Shown one piece after another: positions 49,895-59,042 of a stretch of 64,000 nucleotides of DNA. The notes under the pieces are model-generated. The model had not been told where the DNA came from. It saw nothing but the letters and a program-made list of their open reading frames with translations, and searched no databases. The translations under genes and the position numbers were made by a program. The number at the start of each line of letters is the position of its first letter. Position 1 is the first letter of the stretch. The stretch covers positions 3,998,001-4,062,000 of the forward strand of contig NZ_CP015880.1 of NCBI RefSeq assembly GCF_000697965.2. Direction: 5' to 3'. The stretch comes from Ensifer adhaerens. GTDB lineage: Bacteria; Pseudomonadota; Alphaproteobacteria; Rhizobiales; Rhizobiaceae.

Positions 49895-51832
49895 CTATGC
49901 CGCCTTTGTTTCACCCAGTTGCAGCCAGAGATCGACCAGGGCCTTGAATTTTCCGGCCATGTCGGCGATCGCCTGGTCGTCGCTCATCGTGCCGCCGAGC
50001 CAGGCCCGGCCGGCATCGGCGAAAATCGTTCGGCCGACGGCAAAGCCCCGGACCGTCTTCGAAGTGCGGGCGGCTGCAAAGCCGTCCTTGAGCTGCTCAT
50101 AGGGCGCTTCGAGGCCCAAGAGCACCACGCCGCGGCAGAGCGGGTCGCGTGCCTCGATGACGGCATCGATCGCTGCCCAGGCGCCGCGGCTCGCCTGCGG
50201 CTCGAGCTTCCACCAGTCCGGCTTGAGCCCGGCATCGTAGAGTTCGGTCAGTGCCCGCGGAATGGTCTGGTCGTCGAGCTTGCCGTGCTTGCCGGCAATG
50301 ATCTCGATCAGGATCTCACGGCCAACCTTGCGCGCCGCTTCGAAGGCGGAGCGGAGCTTTGCCACCTGCTGGGCTTTCAACTCCGCCGGATCGTCCGGGT
50401 GGTAGAAGGAGAGCACCTTGATGCAGTGGTCGACCGGCCAGTCGATCAGGCGACTGCCGAGATCCTGGCTGAATTCGAATTGCAGCGGCCGCGAGCCCGG
50501 AAGCTCGATCGGCTTGCCGATCCAGAAGTCGCGATGGGCGCCGGCGGCGTAAAGCGCGTCGCGGCCGTACTTGTCGTCGATCAGCATGCCGAAGCCGGAG
50601 CGGCCGGCCGCGACCTGTGCGGCGGCCTTTACCGCCAGCACCTTGAAGGCGGGAATGCGGTCAAGCAGAGCCTGGTCGCCGGCGGCCATGTCTTCGAGCT
50701 GGCTGCGATGATCGATCGCCAGCGCCATCAGAAGCGGGATATCGCGGCGACGTGTGGTTGCCCAGTGAACGTGGTTGATCGCCTCGTCCTTGCGCAGGGC
50801 CCGTTCTTTGCTGCCCTTTTCCAGGAAGAACTGCAGTTCCGTCCAGGTCGGGATTTCAGGCGCACAGAGCAGGCGCGAGACAGCGAAGGCGCCGCAGGCA
50901 TTGGCCCAGGTAGCAGACGTCGCGTGCGGCTCGTTTTTGAGCCAGCCGCGCAGGAAGCCGGACATGAAGGCGTCGCCGGCGCCGAGCACGTTATAGACCT
51001 CGATCGGAAAGCCCTTGCCGACGATGCCGTCTTCGAGGTCGTCGGTGATCGGACCGTCATAGACGATGCAGCCCATCGGTCCGCGCTTGAGCACAATCGT
51101 CGCCTTCGAGAGCGAGCGGATCGTCTTCAGCGCCTGGAGCAGGTCACTTTCGCCCGAGGCGATCAGCACTTCCTCTTCCGTGCCGACGATCAGGTCGCAA
51201 TCGGCAAGAACCGTTTTCAGATGCGCCGAAACGCGATCCGACGCGATATAACGGCTTTCGCCGGCGTCATGGCCGGCAAGGCCCCAGAGGTTCGGACGGT
51301 AGTCGATGTCGAAGACGACCTTCGCGCCGTTTTCCTTGGCAATGCGGATCGCCTTGCGCTGGGCGGCGTCGGTGTTCGGCTTGGAGAAATGCGTGCCCGA
51401 GACGAGCACTGCGCGGGCGGAACGGATGAACTCCTCGGAAACGTCATCTTCGCAAAGCGCGTTGTCGGCGCAGTTGTCGCGATAGAAGAGCAGCGGGAAG
51501 GTCTTGTCGTTTTCGACCGCGAGGATCGCGAGCGCCGTCAGCCGCTCCGGATCGGTGACGATGCCGCGGGTCTCGACGCCTTCGCGAGTGAGCTGCTCGC
51601 GGATGAAGCGGCCCATCTGTTCGTCGCCGACGCGGGTAAGAAGCGCTGACTTCAGACCCAGGCGGGCGGTGCCGACAGAGATGTTGCAGGGGCAGCCGCC
51701 CACTGACTTCGCAAAGCTCGAAACATCTTCAAGTCGCGTGCCGATCTGCTGGCCATAGAGATCGACCGAGGCCCGGCCGATGGTGATCAGGTCGAGCGGC
51801 TTTGCTCCCTGTGCCGAAACGTTCTGGCTCAC
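49895..51832 (-). CDS. iolC: 5-dehydro-2-deoxygluconokinase fused to a DUF2090 domain
   Basis: 645 aa. Residues about 10-330 are a PfkB/ribokinase-type kinase: TIGRASVDLYGQQIG, VGGCPCNISVGTARLG and the catalytic Asp in NVLGAGDAFMSGFLRGW. Residues about 340-640 are a DUF2090 aldolase-like domain (PLLMALAIDHRSQLEDMA; KPDWWKLEPQ; GFAVGRTIFADAGRAWL). The kinase-DUF2090 fusion is the usual proteobacterial IolC form. It phosphorylates 2-deoxy-5-keto-gluconate; the second domain may contribute the aldolase step. Confidence 0.93.
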   Translation of the reverse strand: MSQNVSAQGAKPLDLITIGRASVDLYGQQIGTRLEDVSSFAKSVGGCPCNISVGTARLGLKSALLTRVGDEQMGRFIREQLTREGVETRGIVTDPERLTALAILAVENDKTFPLLFYRDNCADNALCEDDVSEEFIRSARAVLVSGTHFSKPNTDAAQRKAIRIAKENGAKVVFDIDYRPNLWGLAGHDAGESRYIASDRVSAHLKTVLADCDLIVGTEEEVLIASGESDLLQALKTIRSLSKATIVLKRGPMGCIVYDGPITDDLEDGIVGKGFPIEVYNVLGAGDAFMSGFLRGWLKNEPHATSATWANACGAFAVSRLLCAPEIPTWTELQFFLEKGSKERALRKDEAINHVHWATTRRRDIPLLMALAIDHRSQLEDMAAGDQALLDRIPAFKVLAVKAAAQVAAGRSGFGMLIDDKYGRDALYAAGAHRDFWIGKPIELPGSRPLQFEFSQDLGSRLIDWPVDHCIKVLSFYHPDDPAELKAQQVAKLRSAFEAARKVGREILIEIIAGKHGKLDDQTIPRALTELYDAGLKPDWWKLEPQASRGAWAAIDAVIEARDPLCRGVVLLGLEAPYEQLKDGFAAARTSKTVRGFAVGRTIFADAGRAWLGGTMSDDQAIADMAGKFKALVDLWLQLGETKAA

Positions 51833-51918
51833 TGCTTCCTCCCCGCGGACACCTTGGCGGGCCCGACCATTTCCGTACTGTGGGTGATGGTCGTATGAAA
51901 CATAAATTCCGACGTTTC

Positions 51919-51945
51919 GTCAATATGGAATTTTCATTCTATCTG
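51919..51945. promoter_or_regulatory. Candidate IolR operator upstream of iolC
   Basis: GTCAATATGGAAT (51919-51931) followed by TTTCATTC, giving GGAAT-N4-ATTC symmetry. It is about 87 bases upstream of the iolC start. The same 13 bases recur upstream of iolY at 54308. Confidence 0.6.
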
Positions 51946-51956
51946 TGCCGTTTTGC

Positions 51957-52811
51957 CTAGCCGCCCTCGGCGAGGCGCTGGCGCTTCTCGGCGATGGCGA
52001 CCGTCAGCGCCATGGCAAACGCCATGCTGGCGGAAAGAGAACGGAAGCCGGCATGGTCGGCCTCGACCAGTTCGAACCAGACCTTCGAGGATTCTGCCAA
52101 GGGCGAGAAGGCCGAGTCCGTCAGCGACACGACGGGGACCTTGCGTTCGGCGAGAAGCCGCGCCTGGGCCGCACTTTCGGAGGCGTAGGGCGAGAAGCTG
52201 ACGGCAAAGGCGGCATCGTTTTTCGTCGCCATCGCCAGCATGTCCTCGTCGATGCCGGCGGCGGTGCCGACGAGCTGGTATTTCACCTTCAGCTTGCCGA
52301 AGGCATAGGCCATGTAGCTGGAGATCGGATAGGAGCGGCGCTTGGCGATCAGGTAGACGGTGTCGGCCTTGGCGAGGATATCGACGGCGCGTTCGAAGGC
52401 TTCAGGATCCACCGAGGAGGCGATGTTGTCGAGCGAGCGGTGGGCGGCAGCGACGAAGCCGTTGAAGATCGAACCGCTTTCGAGCTTGCTGTGGTCGTTG
52501 GCGCTGAGCGCCTTCAGCCGGTCCTCATAGCCGGGCGTGCGCTCACGCAGCCGGGCGCGAAAGATCTGCTGCAGGCTGGAAAAGCCCTCGAAGCCGAAAT
52601 ACTGGGCGAAGCGCACCAGCGTCGACGGCTGCACTTCGGCGGAAGTCGCGATGCTCGCTGCCGTGCCGAAGGCGATTTCATCGGGATTGTCGAGCGAATA
52701 GGCGGCAACCTGGCGCAGCCGTTTCGGCAGCTCCGCCTTGCGTTCCAGAATGGCGGCCTTCAGCGCCTCGAAATCCTGCGGCACCTCTGTCGTCGTTTCC
52801 GGCATGGCCAT
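51957..52811 (-). CDS. iolR: RpiR-family repressor of inositol catabolism
   Basis: 284 aa. The N-terminal HTH_6 domain has LPKRLRQVAAYSLDNPDEIA and SAEVQPSTLVRFAQYFGFEG. The C-terminal SIS sugar-phosphate-binding domain has ADTVYLIAKRRSYPISSYMA and VSFSPYASESAAQARLLAER. By analogy with rhizobial IolR it represses the iol genes until an inositol intermediate binds. It lies between iolY and iolC on the same strand. Confidence 0.9.
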   Translation of the reverse strand: MAMPETTTEVPQDFEALKAAILERKAELPKRLRQVAAYSLDNPDEIAFGTAASIATSAEVQPSTLVRFAQYFGFEGFSSLQQIFRARLRERTPGYEDRLKALSANDHSKLESGSIFNGFVAAAHRSLDNIASSVDPEAFERAVDILAKADTVYLIAKRRSYPISSYMAYAFGKLKVKYQLVGTAAGIDEDMLAMATKNDAAFAVSFSPYASESAAQARLLAERKVPVVSLTDSAFSPLAESSKVWFELVEADHAGFRSLSASMAFAMALTVAIAEKRQRLAEGG

Positions 52812-52905
52812 GTCTCGCTCGTCTCCCTCGATGTCAGTCTGGCTTTCGGCCTCACCCTAATCGATTAGTCGGGAACGGGATAGAACAGGCATTCTATTTT
52901 TCTCG

Positions 52906-53080
52906 GAGCATGTCCAGGAAAAGTGCGAAGCGGATTTCCGTCCGGAATGCGCACCAAAACAGAGAGCATGTCCAGGAAAAGTGCGAAGCGGATTTCCGTC
53001 CGGAAATGCGCAGCAAGACGGGCGGCATTTCCAGCAAAAGTGCGTAGCGGTTTAGCGTCCCGACGTGCGTGCAAAAATAG
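52906..53080. repeat. Three tandem ~58-bp repeats between iolY and iolR
   Basis: Units begin at about 52906, 52964 and 53023. Each carries GCATGTCCAGGAAAAGTGCG and AAGCGGATTTCCGTCCGGAA, with the third unit more diverged. The core is a common rhizobial dispersed repeat. They occupy the 305-base gap; no gene is supported there. Confidence 0.75.
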
Positions 53081-53116
53081 ATGGTTTTCCTACGAGACGC
53101 CGGCCGTCGAAGCCGC

Positions 53117-54244
53117 CTAGATCCGCACCCATTCGTTTGTCTTGGCCGATTGATAGGTCGCCGAAAGCACCTTCTGCACCTCGTAGCCTTCGCGGAAATC
53201 GGTCGAGGGAGACTTGCCGCCGGCGATGGCGTCGAGGAACTCCTTCACCTCGATGGCCTTCAGGTCGTTGAAGCCGATCTGGTGGCCCGGCGCTACGCAG
53301 AACGCGCCATAGGGCGGATGCTCCGGTCCGGCCCAGATGGTGCGGAAGCCGCGGGTGCGGATATCATCGCCCGTCTTGTAGAGGCGGATTTCGTTCAGCC
53401 GCTCCTGGGTGAAGACGATGCTGCCCTTCGAACCGTAGATCTCGAAATCGTGCTGCATCTTGCGACCGGTCGCGATCCAGCTTGCCTCGAAGCTGCCGGT
53501 GGCGCCGTTTTCGAAGCGCACGAAGGCGCGGGTGATGTCGTCGACCTCGACGGCGCGGGTTTCGCTGGAGCCAGCGGACACCGGGCGTTCCGGGATCTGG
53601 ATGATGGTTTCGGCAAGCACCTGTTTGATCGGGCCGACGAGGTGGCGCATGGAGGCGATAATGTGGCTGCCGATGTCGGCAAGCGCACCGCCGCCGCTGG
53701 CCGGGTTCAGGCGCCAGCCCCACGGAACCTGCGCGTCGGCCATGAAGTCTTCCGCATGGATGCCGCGCATCGAGCGGATCTCGCCGATCTCGCCGCTTTC
53801 GATGATGTCCTTGGCAAGGAAGATCAGTGGGTTCTTCAGATAGTTGAAGCCGACCTGGGTCACGACGCCCGCCTTCTCGGCCGCCTCAACCATCTCGCGG
53901 CATTCCGCGACGGTCGGCGCCAGCGGCTTTTCACAATAGACGTGCTTGCCATGGGCGATCGCCGCAAGCGCCATCTCCTTGTGCAAAAGGTTCGGCGTGG
54001 TGATGTCGATGATGTCGATATCCGGATCGGTCAAGAGCTCGCGCCAGTCGGCGGTCGCCTTGCGGAAGCCCAGTTGACCGCGGGCGCGTTCGGCACTCTC
54101 GACGGTCACGTCGGCGACCGAAACCAGATCGAGCTCGAAGGGCAGGTCGAAGACCCGCGCGGCAATGGTGAAGCCGAGCGCATGGGCCTTGCCCATGAAG
54201 CCCGTGCCGATCAGGCCGATGCCGAGTTTGCGCTTGCTGCCCAT
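53117..54244 (-). CDS. iolY: Gfo/Idh/MocA oxidoreductase, probable scyllo-inositol dehydrogenase
   Basis: 375 aa from MGSKRKLGIGLIGTGFMGKA, with GGGAGGAATTC upstream. The Rossmann domain has GLIGTGFMGKAHA. The catalytic region has YCEKPLAPTVAECREM (EKP motif) and the C-terminal sheet domain has GWRLNPASGGGALADIGSHI with the active-site Asp/His. In S. meliloti the gene next to iolR-iolC-iolD-iolE-iolB is iolY, used for scyllo-inositol. The assignment here rests on that gene order. Confidence 0.8.
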   Translation of the reverse strand: MGSKRKLGIGLIGTGFMGKAHALGFTIAARVFDLPFELDLVSVADVTVESAERARGQLGFRKATADWRELLTDPDIDIIDITTPNLLHKEMALAAIAHGKHVYCEKPLAPTVAECREMVEAAEKAGVVTQVGFNYLKNPLIFLAKDIIESGEIGEIRSMRGIHAEDFMADAQVPWGWRLNPASGGGALADIGSHIIASMRHLVGPIKQVLAETIIQIPERPVSAGSSETRAVEVDDITRAFVRFENGATGSFEASWIATGRKMQHDFEIYGSKGSIVFTQERLNEIRLYKTGDDIRTRGFRTIWAGPEHPPYGAFCVAPGHQIGFNDLKAIEVKEFLDAIAGGKSPSTDFREGYEVQKVLSATYQSAKTNEWVRI

Positions 54245-54307
54245 GCTGAATTCCTCCCTGGCGGCGCTGCCGTGTTGGTCTGAAATGAAATGAATTTTGC
54301 AAGTTTT

Positions 54308-54330
54308 GTCAATATGGAATGTTTGTTCGA
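54308..54330. promoter_or_regulatory. Candidate IolR operator upstream of iolY
   Basis: GTCAATATGGAAT (54308-54320) followed by GTTTGTTC, the same core as at 51919. It is about 64 bases upstream of the iolY start. Confidence 0.6.
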
Positions 54331-54515
54331 AATAGGATGGCGATACCGACGTTGTGCCGTTTGAAACAGCCAAAACTGTGCGTTCCGGTTAGCTTCACCT
54401 TGACGAAGGGGGAATGTGTTAACGCATTTTTACCATGTTCCGTTGGAACATCGCGTTTCGTCATGGTTAACGAATCGCTCCGCAGTGAACGGAGCGGAGC
54501 TGGAGTGAAATCAGC

Positions 54516-55322
54516 ATGTGCCGCTGGGCAGCCTATCGCGGGGAGCCGCTGTATCTCGAGGAACTGGTGACCTCTCCGGCGCACTCGCTGATCGAACAGT
54601 CCCATTGCGCGACACGGGCCAAGACCGCCACCAACGGCGACGGCTTCGGCATCGCCTGGTACGGCGACCATCCCGAGCCGGGGCGCTACCGCGATATCCT
54701 GCCGGCCTGGTCCGACTGCAACTTGAAGAGCATCGCAAGGCAGATCCGCTCGCCGCTCTTCCTCGCCCATGTGCGCGCCGCGACCGGCGGCGGAACCAGG
54801 CGCGACAACTGTCATCCCTTCGTCTTCGGCCGCTGGTCCTTCATGCACAACGGCCAGATCGGCGACTTCGAGCATCTGCGCCGTCCGATGGAGAGCATGC
54901 TCGACAATGACCTCTATTCGGCGCGCACTGGCACGACGGATTCGGAGCTCCTGTTTCTTCTCGCCATGCAGTTCGGGCTCGACCGCGATCCGCTTGGCGC
55001 CATCGCCGAGGCGCTCGCCTTTATCGAACAGCTTGCCGAGCATCTGGAGCGGCAGGTGCTGGTGCGCTTCACCGCAGCTTTCTCCGACGGCCAGGATCTC
55101 TACGCCGTGCGCTACGCCTCCGACTGGAAGGCGCCGACGCTCTATGCCGCACCGATGGGCCCGAGCGGTGGCTATTGCCTCGTCTCCGAGCCGCTCAACG
55201 ACGACGACAGTGCCTGGGTCGAAATCCCCGACGGCACCGCGGTCATCGTCGGCGAAAACGGAGTCGATGTTCGGCTGTTTTCGACCAAGGGCACGCCGGT
55301 CAGATCTCGCCAGATGGCCTGA
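54516..55322 (+). CDS. Class II glutamine amidotransferase (YafJ-like)
   Basis: 268 aa. The nucleophile Cys is residue 2 (MCRWAAYRGEPLYLEELV). The rest of the Ntn active site is in TNGDGFGIAWYG, LAHVRAATGGGTRRDNCHPF and FMHNGQIGDF. It hydrolyses glutamine to deliver ammonia. No partner domain or neighbour reveals the acceptor. It is divergent from iolY. Two further cysteines are not in known motifs. Confidence 0.9.
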   Translation: MCRWAAYRGEPLYLEELVTSPAHSLIEQSHCATRAKTATNGDGFGIAWYGDHPEPGRYRDILPAWSDCNLKSIARQIRSPLFLAHVRAATGGGTRRDNCHPFVFGRWSFMHNGQIGDFEHLRRPMESMLDNDLYSARTGTTDSELLFLLAMQFGLDRDPLGAIAEALAFIEQLAEHLERQVLVRFTAAFSDGQDLYAVRYASDWKAPTLYAAPMGPSGGYCLVSEPLNDDDSAWVEIPDGTAVIVGENGVDVRLFSTKGTPVRSRQMA

Positions 55323-55358
55323 GCCGGCGGCGCTTTCGGCTTCGACGAGGACGACGCG

Positions 55359-55575
55359 CCCCTCATCCGGCTGCCGCCACCTCCTCCCCGCAGGTGGGGA
55401 GGAGGGACGCGTGGCGCTCGCTCGTCCACGACTGGTTCTTCGAGAAAGCGACCGATTATCATCGTTCTCGAGGTTAGACGGGAGAAGCTAAGCCCGCAGC
55501 CAACGGGACGCGATATCGCGTGTGCCGCGTCCCCTCGCCCCGCTTGCGGGGAGAGGGTTCGGGTGAGGGGCATTT
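55359..55575. repeat. Palindromic intergenic repeats between the amidotransferase and coaBC
   Basis: CCTCATCCGGCTGCCGCCAC, then CCTCCTCCCC/GGGGAGGAGG (to about 55407), then CCCTCGCCCCGC/CGGGGAGAGGG (about 55532-55558). The first block is the reverse complement of the one at 46.9 kb. They fill the 270-base gap. Confidence 0.65.
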
Positions 55576-55592
55576 GCCATGAGATCGATTGT

Positions 55593-56801
55593 TTAGCGCG
55601 CCAGCTGCTCGGCAATCATCGCCGCCAGCTTCTCCGCCACCGCGTCCTTGTCCATCTCTGGCCAGTCGTCATTGCCGGCATGTGAGATCAGCTTCACCTT
55701 ATTGCGGTCGCCGCCCATGATGCCGGTTGCCGGCGAGACGTCGTTGGCGAGGATGAAGTCGGCGCCCTTTCGCTCGAGCTTGGCGCGGCCGTTGTCGGCG
55801 ACGTTTTCGGTCTCGGCGGCAAAGCCGATGACGAGCTTTGGCCGCTTCGCATGGTGGCCGACCGTCTTCAGGATATCGGGGTTTTCAGCAAGCTGCAGCG
55901 GCGGCGGCGCCTCGCCCGGCTTCTTCTTGATCTTGTTGCCGGCGGCCGTCGCCACCCGCCAGTCGGCAACGGCGGCGACCATGACGGCGACATCGGCGGG
56001 AAGGGCGGCAAGCACCGCATCGCGCATCTCTTCGGCCCGCTCCACATGCACGACTTTCACACCAACCGGATCCGGGATCGTCACCGGGCCGGAGACCAGC
56101 GTGACGTCGGCGCCGAGCTTTGCTAGCGCCGCGGCGATCGCATGGCCCTGCTTGCCGGAGGAGCGATTGGCAATGTAGCGCACCGGGTCGATCGGCTCAT
56201 GCGTCGGCCCTGAGGTGACGACGACGCTGCGCCCGGCAAGCGGTTTTGGCGCGCCTAAGAGCAGGTCTTCAACGGCCGCGACGATCGCCAGCGGCTCACT
56301 CATGCGGCCTTCGCCGGCCTCGCCGCTTTCGGCCATTTCGCCCGCTTCCGGGCCGATGAAGCGGAGGCCGTCCCTCGCAAGCGTCGCCCGGTTGCGGCGC
56401 GTCGCCGGATGCGCCCACATTTTCGGGTTCATCGCCGGCGCAACCAGGACAGGGCGGTCCGTTGCCAACAGAATGGTCGAGGCGAGATCGTCCGCATGGC
56501 CGTTCGCCATCCTCGCCATCAGGTCGGCGGTCGCGGGTGCCACGACGATCAGATCGCATTCGCGCGCCAGCCGAATATGGCCGACGTCCTGCTCGTCCTC
56601 GCGCGAAAACAGGTCGAGATAGACATGCGAGGCCGAAAGCGCGCCGACGGCAAGCGGCGTCACGAACTCCTGTGCGCCCGCCGTCATGACCGGCCGCACG
56701 CTTGCACCGCGCTCCCTGAGCCGTCGGATGAGATCGAGGCTCTTATAGGCCGCGATGCCGCCGGAGATGATGAGGAGAATACGCTTGCCCGACAGTGTCA
56801 T
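55593..56801 (-). CDS. coaBC: Phosphopantothenoylcysteine decarboxylase/synthetase (bifunctional)
   Basis: Two consecutive steps of coenzyme A synthesis. 402 aa. The N-terminal FMN-binding CoaC domain has ISGGIAAYKSLDLIRRL, VVAPATADLMARMANG and PAMNPKMW. The C-terminal CoaB domain has VVTSGPTHEPIDPVRYIANR, SSGKQGHAIA and IKKKPGEAPPPLQLAENPDI. The ATG at 56801 is chosen; upstream in-frame codons lack family similarity. Confidence 0.95.
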   Translation of the reverse strand: MTLSGKRILLIISGGIAAYKSLDLIRRLRERGASVRPVMTAGAQEFVTPLAVGALSASHVYLDLFSREDEQDVGHIRLARECDLIVVAPATADLMARMANGHADDLASTILLATDRPVLVAPAMNPKMWAHPATRRNRATLARDGLRFIGPEAGEMAESGEAGEGRMSEPLAIVAAVEDLLLGAPKPLAGRSVVVTSGPTHEPIDPVRYIANRSSGKQGHAIAAALAKLGADVTLVSGPVTIPDPVGVKVVHVERAEEMRDAVLAALPADVAVMVAAVADWRVATAAGNKIKKKPGEAPPPLQLAENPDILKTVGHHAKRPKLVIGFAAETENVADNGRAKLERKGADFILANDVSPATGIMGGDRNKVKLISHAGNDDWPEMDKDAVAEKLAAMIAEQLAR

Positions 56802-57069
56802 TTGCACCCGGCCCTTCGGCCGTCCTCTCGCCCGGCATGGGCTGCCGAGCCTACGCGATACCAGAATAGTCCAGGCGATCGGCCTCACCGACGCCTTTGA
56901 TGTCGAACCTACTTGAGCGATCTGCCGGGCGCAACGTGTCCGGAGGGGCCGGCATGTCGAGGGGGCGGAACAAAAGCCGCGCCGCTTGTGTCAACCGGGG
57001 CAGGGGCTGTTGCCGAAGCCTGATAATGCGGTTAATCCGCTCTCAATCCGCGGGGGCTAAGCTTCTTCC

Positions 57070-58881
57070 ATGCGAATAAATGCGATCACAAACTGGGCCT
57101 ATGGCGTGACCGTCCTTCTGACGGGGCTTTCCGGTGCCGCCTTCATCCTGTCGACCGACAGCGCGATCAAGGAACGCCAGGCGGTTGAGCAACATCTGGT
57201 GCTTGATACACTCGGCGAAGAGCTTGCGCTCGGGGCTGAAACGCGAAGTGACGAGGCACGTCTTTATGTGATGCGCGGCGACGAGCGCCATCTGGAAGCC
57301 TTCCACCGCGCCGAGGAAGAAGAACGCCGGCGCGAGGAGGCGACCAAGACCGCGACCAATCTTGGCGCAACGCCGGCGGAGATCGCCGCCTTGCAGGATA
57401 TCGTTCGCGAGGCGGAAGCGCTCGACAAGGTCGAGGTTGCCGCCATCGATGCCTATCAGAAGGGTGACCGCGCCGGCGCGCAGGTAAGGCTCTTTGGGCC
57501 CGAGCACGAGCGTCTGCAGACCGCCCTTCTTGAGACGGTGGCGCGGTTCAGGGACCTGACCAACGTCCGCACCGGCGCGGCCCTCAACGAGGCGCAGGAG
57601 CGCAGCGATTGGTATGCGGCGGCCGCCAAGACGATGCTCGGCATCACCGCCGCCCTGTTCCTGAGCGTGCTCTATTTCATCCTCAAGCGCCGCGTCGCCA
57701 TGCCGCTTACCCGCATGAGCGGAATCGTCACCCGCCTCGCCGAGCAGGATTACGCCGTGGAAGTCCCGCTCGATCGCCGCAGCGACGAGATCGGCGAGAT
57801 GAACAAGGCGATCCATATCTTCCGCGAAAACGGCCTGGAGCGGGACCGTCTGGACGCGGAGCGGCGGCTAGACCAGCAGACCAAGGATCTCATCCTGCAG
57901 ATGATGCACCGGCTGCAGGCCTGCCAGAGCCAGGACGAACTGGCCGAGGTCGTCGCCCGTTTCGCGCCGCAGGTCTTTCCCAACCTCGCCGGCCATCTCT
58001 ATGTGCTGAACGACAGCCGGACGCTCCTGTCGCGCGTCGGTACCTGGCTCGATCCGCAGCACTCGGCGCCGACGTTTCCGTCCAGCGCCTGCTGGGGGCT
58101 CCGCCGCGGCCGGCCGCATGTCAGCAACCGTGGCCACAGCGACATCGCCTGCCAGCACCTCGACGATGAAGGCGTGATCGGCCTCTGCGTGCCGCTGACG
58201 GCCCAGGGCGACACGATCGGGCTCCTCTACTTCGAGGAACGGTCTGAGGAGGAATTCGCGGTCGAGGCGTCGCGCCTCTATCTCGAACTGATCGCCGAAA
58301 ACATCGGGCTTGCCGTCGCCAATCTTCAGCTGCGCGAGAAGCTTACCAATCTCGCCGTCCGCGATGCGTTGACGGGCCTGCTCAACCGGCGCTGCCTCGA
58401 TGAGGCGCTGAACCGGCAGCCGCGCGGGCAGGCCGGCAAGCCGCTCAGCTGCCTCATGATCGACATCGACCACTTCAAGCGCTTCAACGATGAGTTCGGC
58501 CACGATGCCGGCGACGTCGTCATGCAGTATGTCGCGCAGATCATCGTCGACACGGTCGGCGATGCCGGCAGTGCCTACCGTTTCGGCGGCGAGGAGTTCA
58601 CCGTGCTCATGCCCGACGCCGGCGAAGCCGAGGGCTTCGAGCTTGCCGAGCGGCTGAGGATGCGGATCGGCACGACGCCGCTGTCGCATCGCGGCCGGAT
58701 TCTGGGCACGGTTTCGGTCTCGGTCGGCGTTGCCTCGGCGCCGGACGATGGGCCTGTAGCCACGCTCCTGACCCGGGCCGATGCCGCTCTTCTCGACGCC
58801 AAGAACCACGGCCGAAACCGGAGCGTGCGGGCCTCCGGGCTCGTCTTCGGCGACGACGAGGTGCAGCGCAGCCTCGCCTGA
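57070..58881 (+). CDS. Membrane diguanylate cyclase with HAMP, GAF and GGDEF domains
   Basis: 603 aa. TM1 is at about 8-28, followed by a periplasmic helical sensor (about 30-185, CHASE3-like), TM2 at about 187-205, HAMP (PLTRMSGIVTRLAEQDY), a GAF-like domain (about 280-420) and the GGDEF domain (about 430-595). The active site is GGEEF at about 506-510, with DALTGLLNRRCLDEAL and DIDHFKRFND. It makes cyclic di-GMP. The RxxD inhibitory site that normally precedes GGEEF is absent (GDAGSAYRFGGEEF), so product inhibition may be lost. Confidence 0.88.
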   Translation: MRINAITNWAYGVTVLLTGLSGAAFILSTDSAIKERQAVEQHLVLDTLGEELALGAETRSDEARLYVMRGDERHLEAFHRAEEEERRREEATKTATNLGATPAEIAALQDIVREAEALDKVEVAAIDAYQKGDRAGAQVRLFGPEHERLQTALLETVARFRDLTNVRTGAALNEAQERSDWYAAAAKTMLGITAALFLSVLYFILKRRVAMPLTRMSGIVTRLAEQDYAVEVPLDRRSDEIGEMNKAIHIFRENGLERDRLDAERRLDQQTKDLILQMMHRLQACQSQDELAEVVARFAPQVFPNLAGHLYVLNDSRTLLSRVGTWLDPQHSAPTFPSSACWGLRRGRPHVSNRGHSDIACQHLDDEGVIGLCVPLTAQGDTIGLLYFEERSEEEFAVEASRLYLELIAENIGLAVANLQLREKLTNLAVRDALTGLLNRRCLDEALNRQPRGQAGKPLSCLMIDIDHFKRFNDEFGHDAGDVVMQYVAQIIVDTVGDAGSAYRFGGEEFTVLMPDAGEAEGFELAERLRMRIGTTPLSHRGRILGTVSVSVGVASAPDDGPVATLLTRADAALLDAKNHGRNRSVRASGLVFGDDEVQRSLA

Positions 58882-59042
58882 TCCCCTGGCCCCCGCAGGT
58901 CTGTATCGAAGGGCCCGCCTTGAAACGGGCGCATTCGATGCTATCTATGACCGCGATAGAAATTTGAACAGGATACACGCATCGATGGATTTCACCCTGA
59001 CCGCCAAGCCGAACCGTCTTGCCATCAGGGAAAACCGTATCC

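Noticed and set aside
52906..53080. CRISPR array
   Set aside because: Three adjacent units of about 58 bases without unique spacers; this is a tandem repeat, and no cas genes are present.
56897..57079. 60-aa frame between coaBC and the cyclase
   Set aside because: Arg/Ser-rich, no start signal, and overlaps the promoter region of the cyclase gene.
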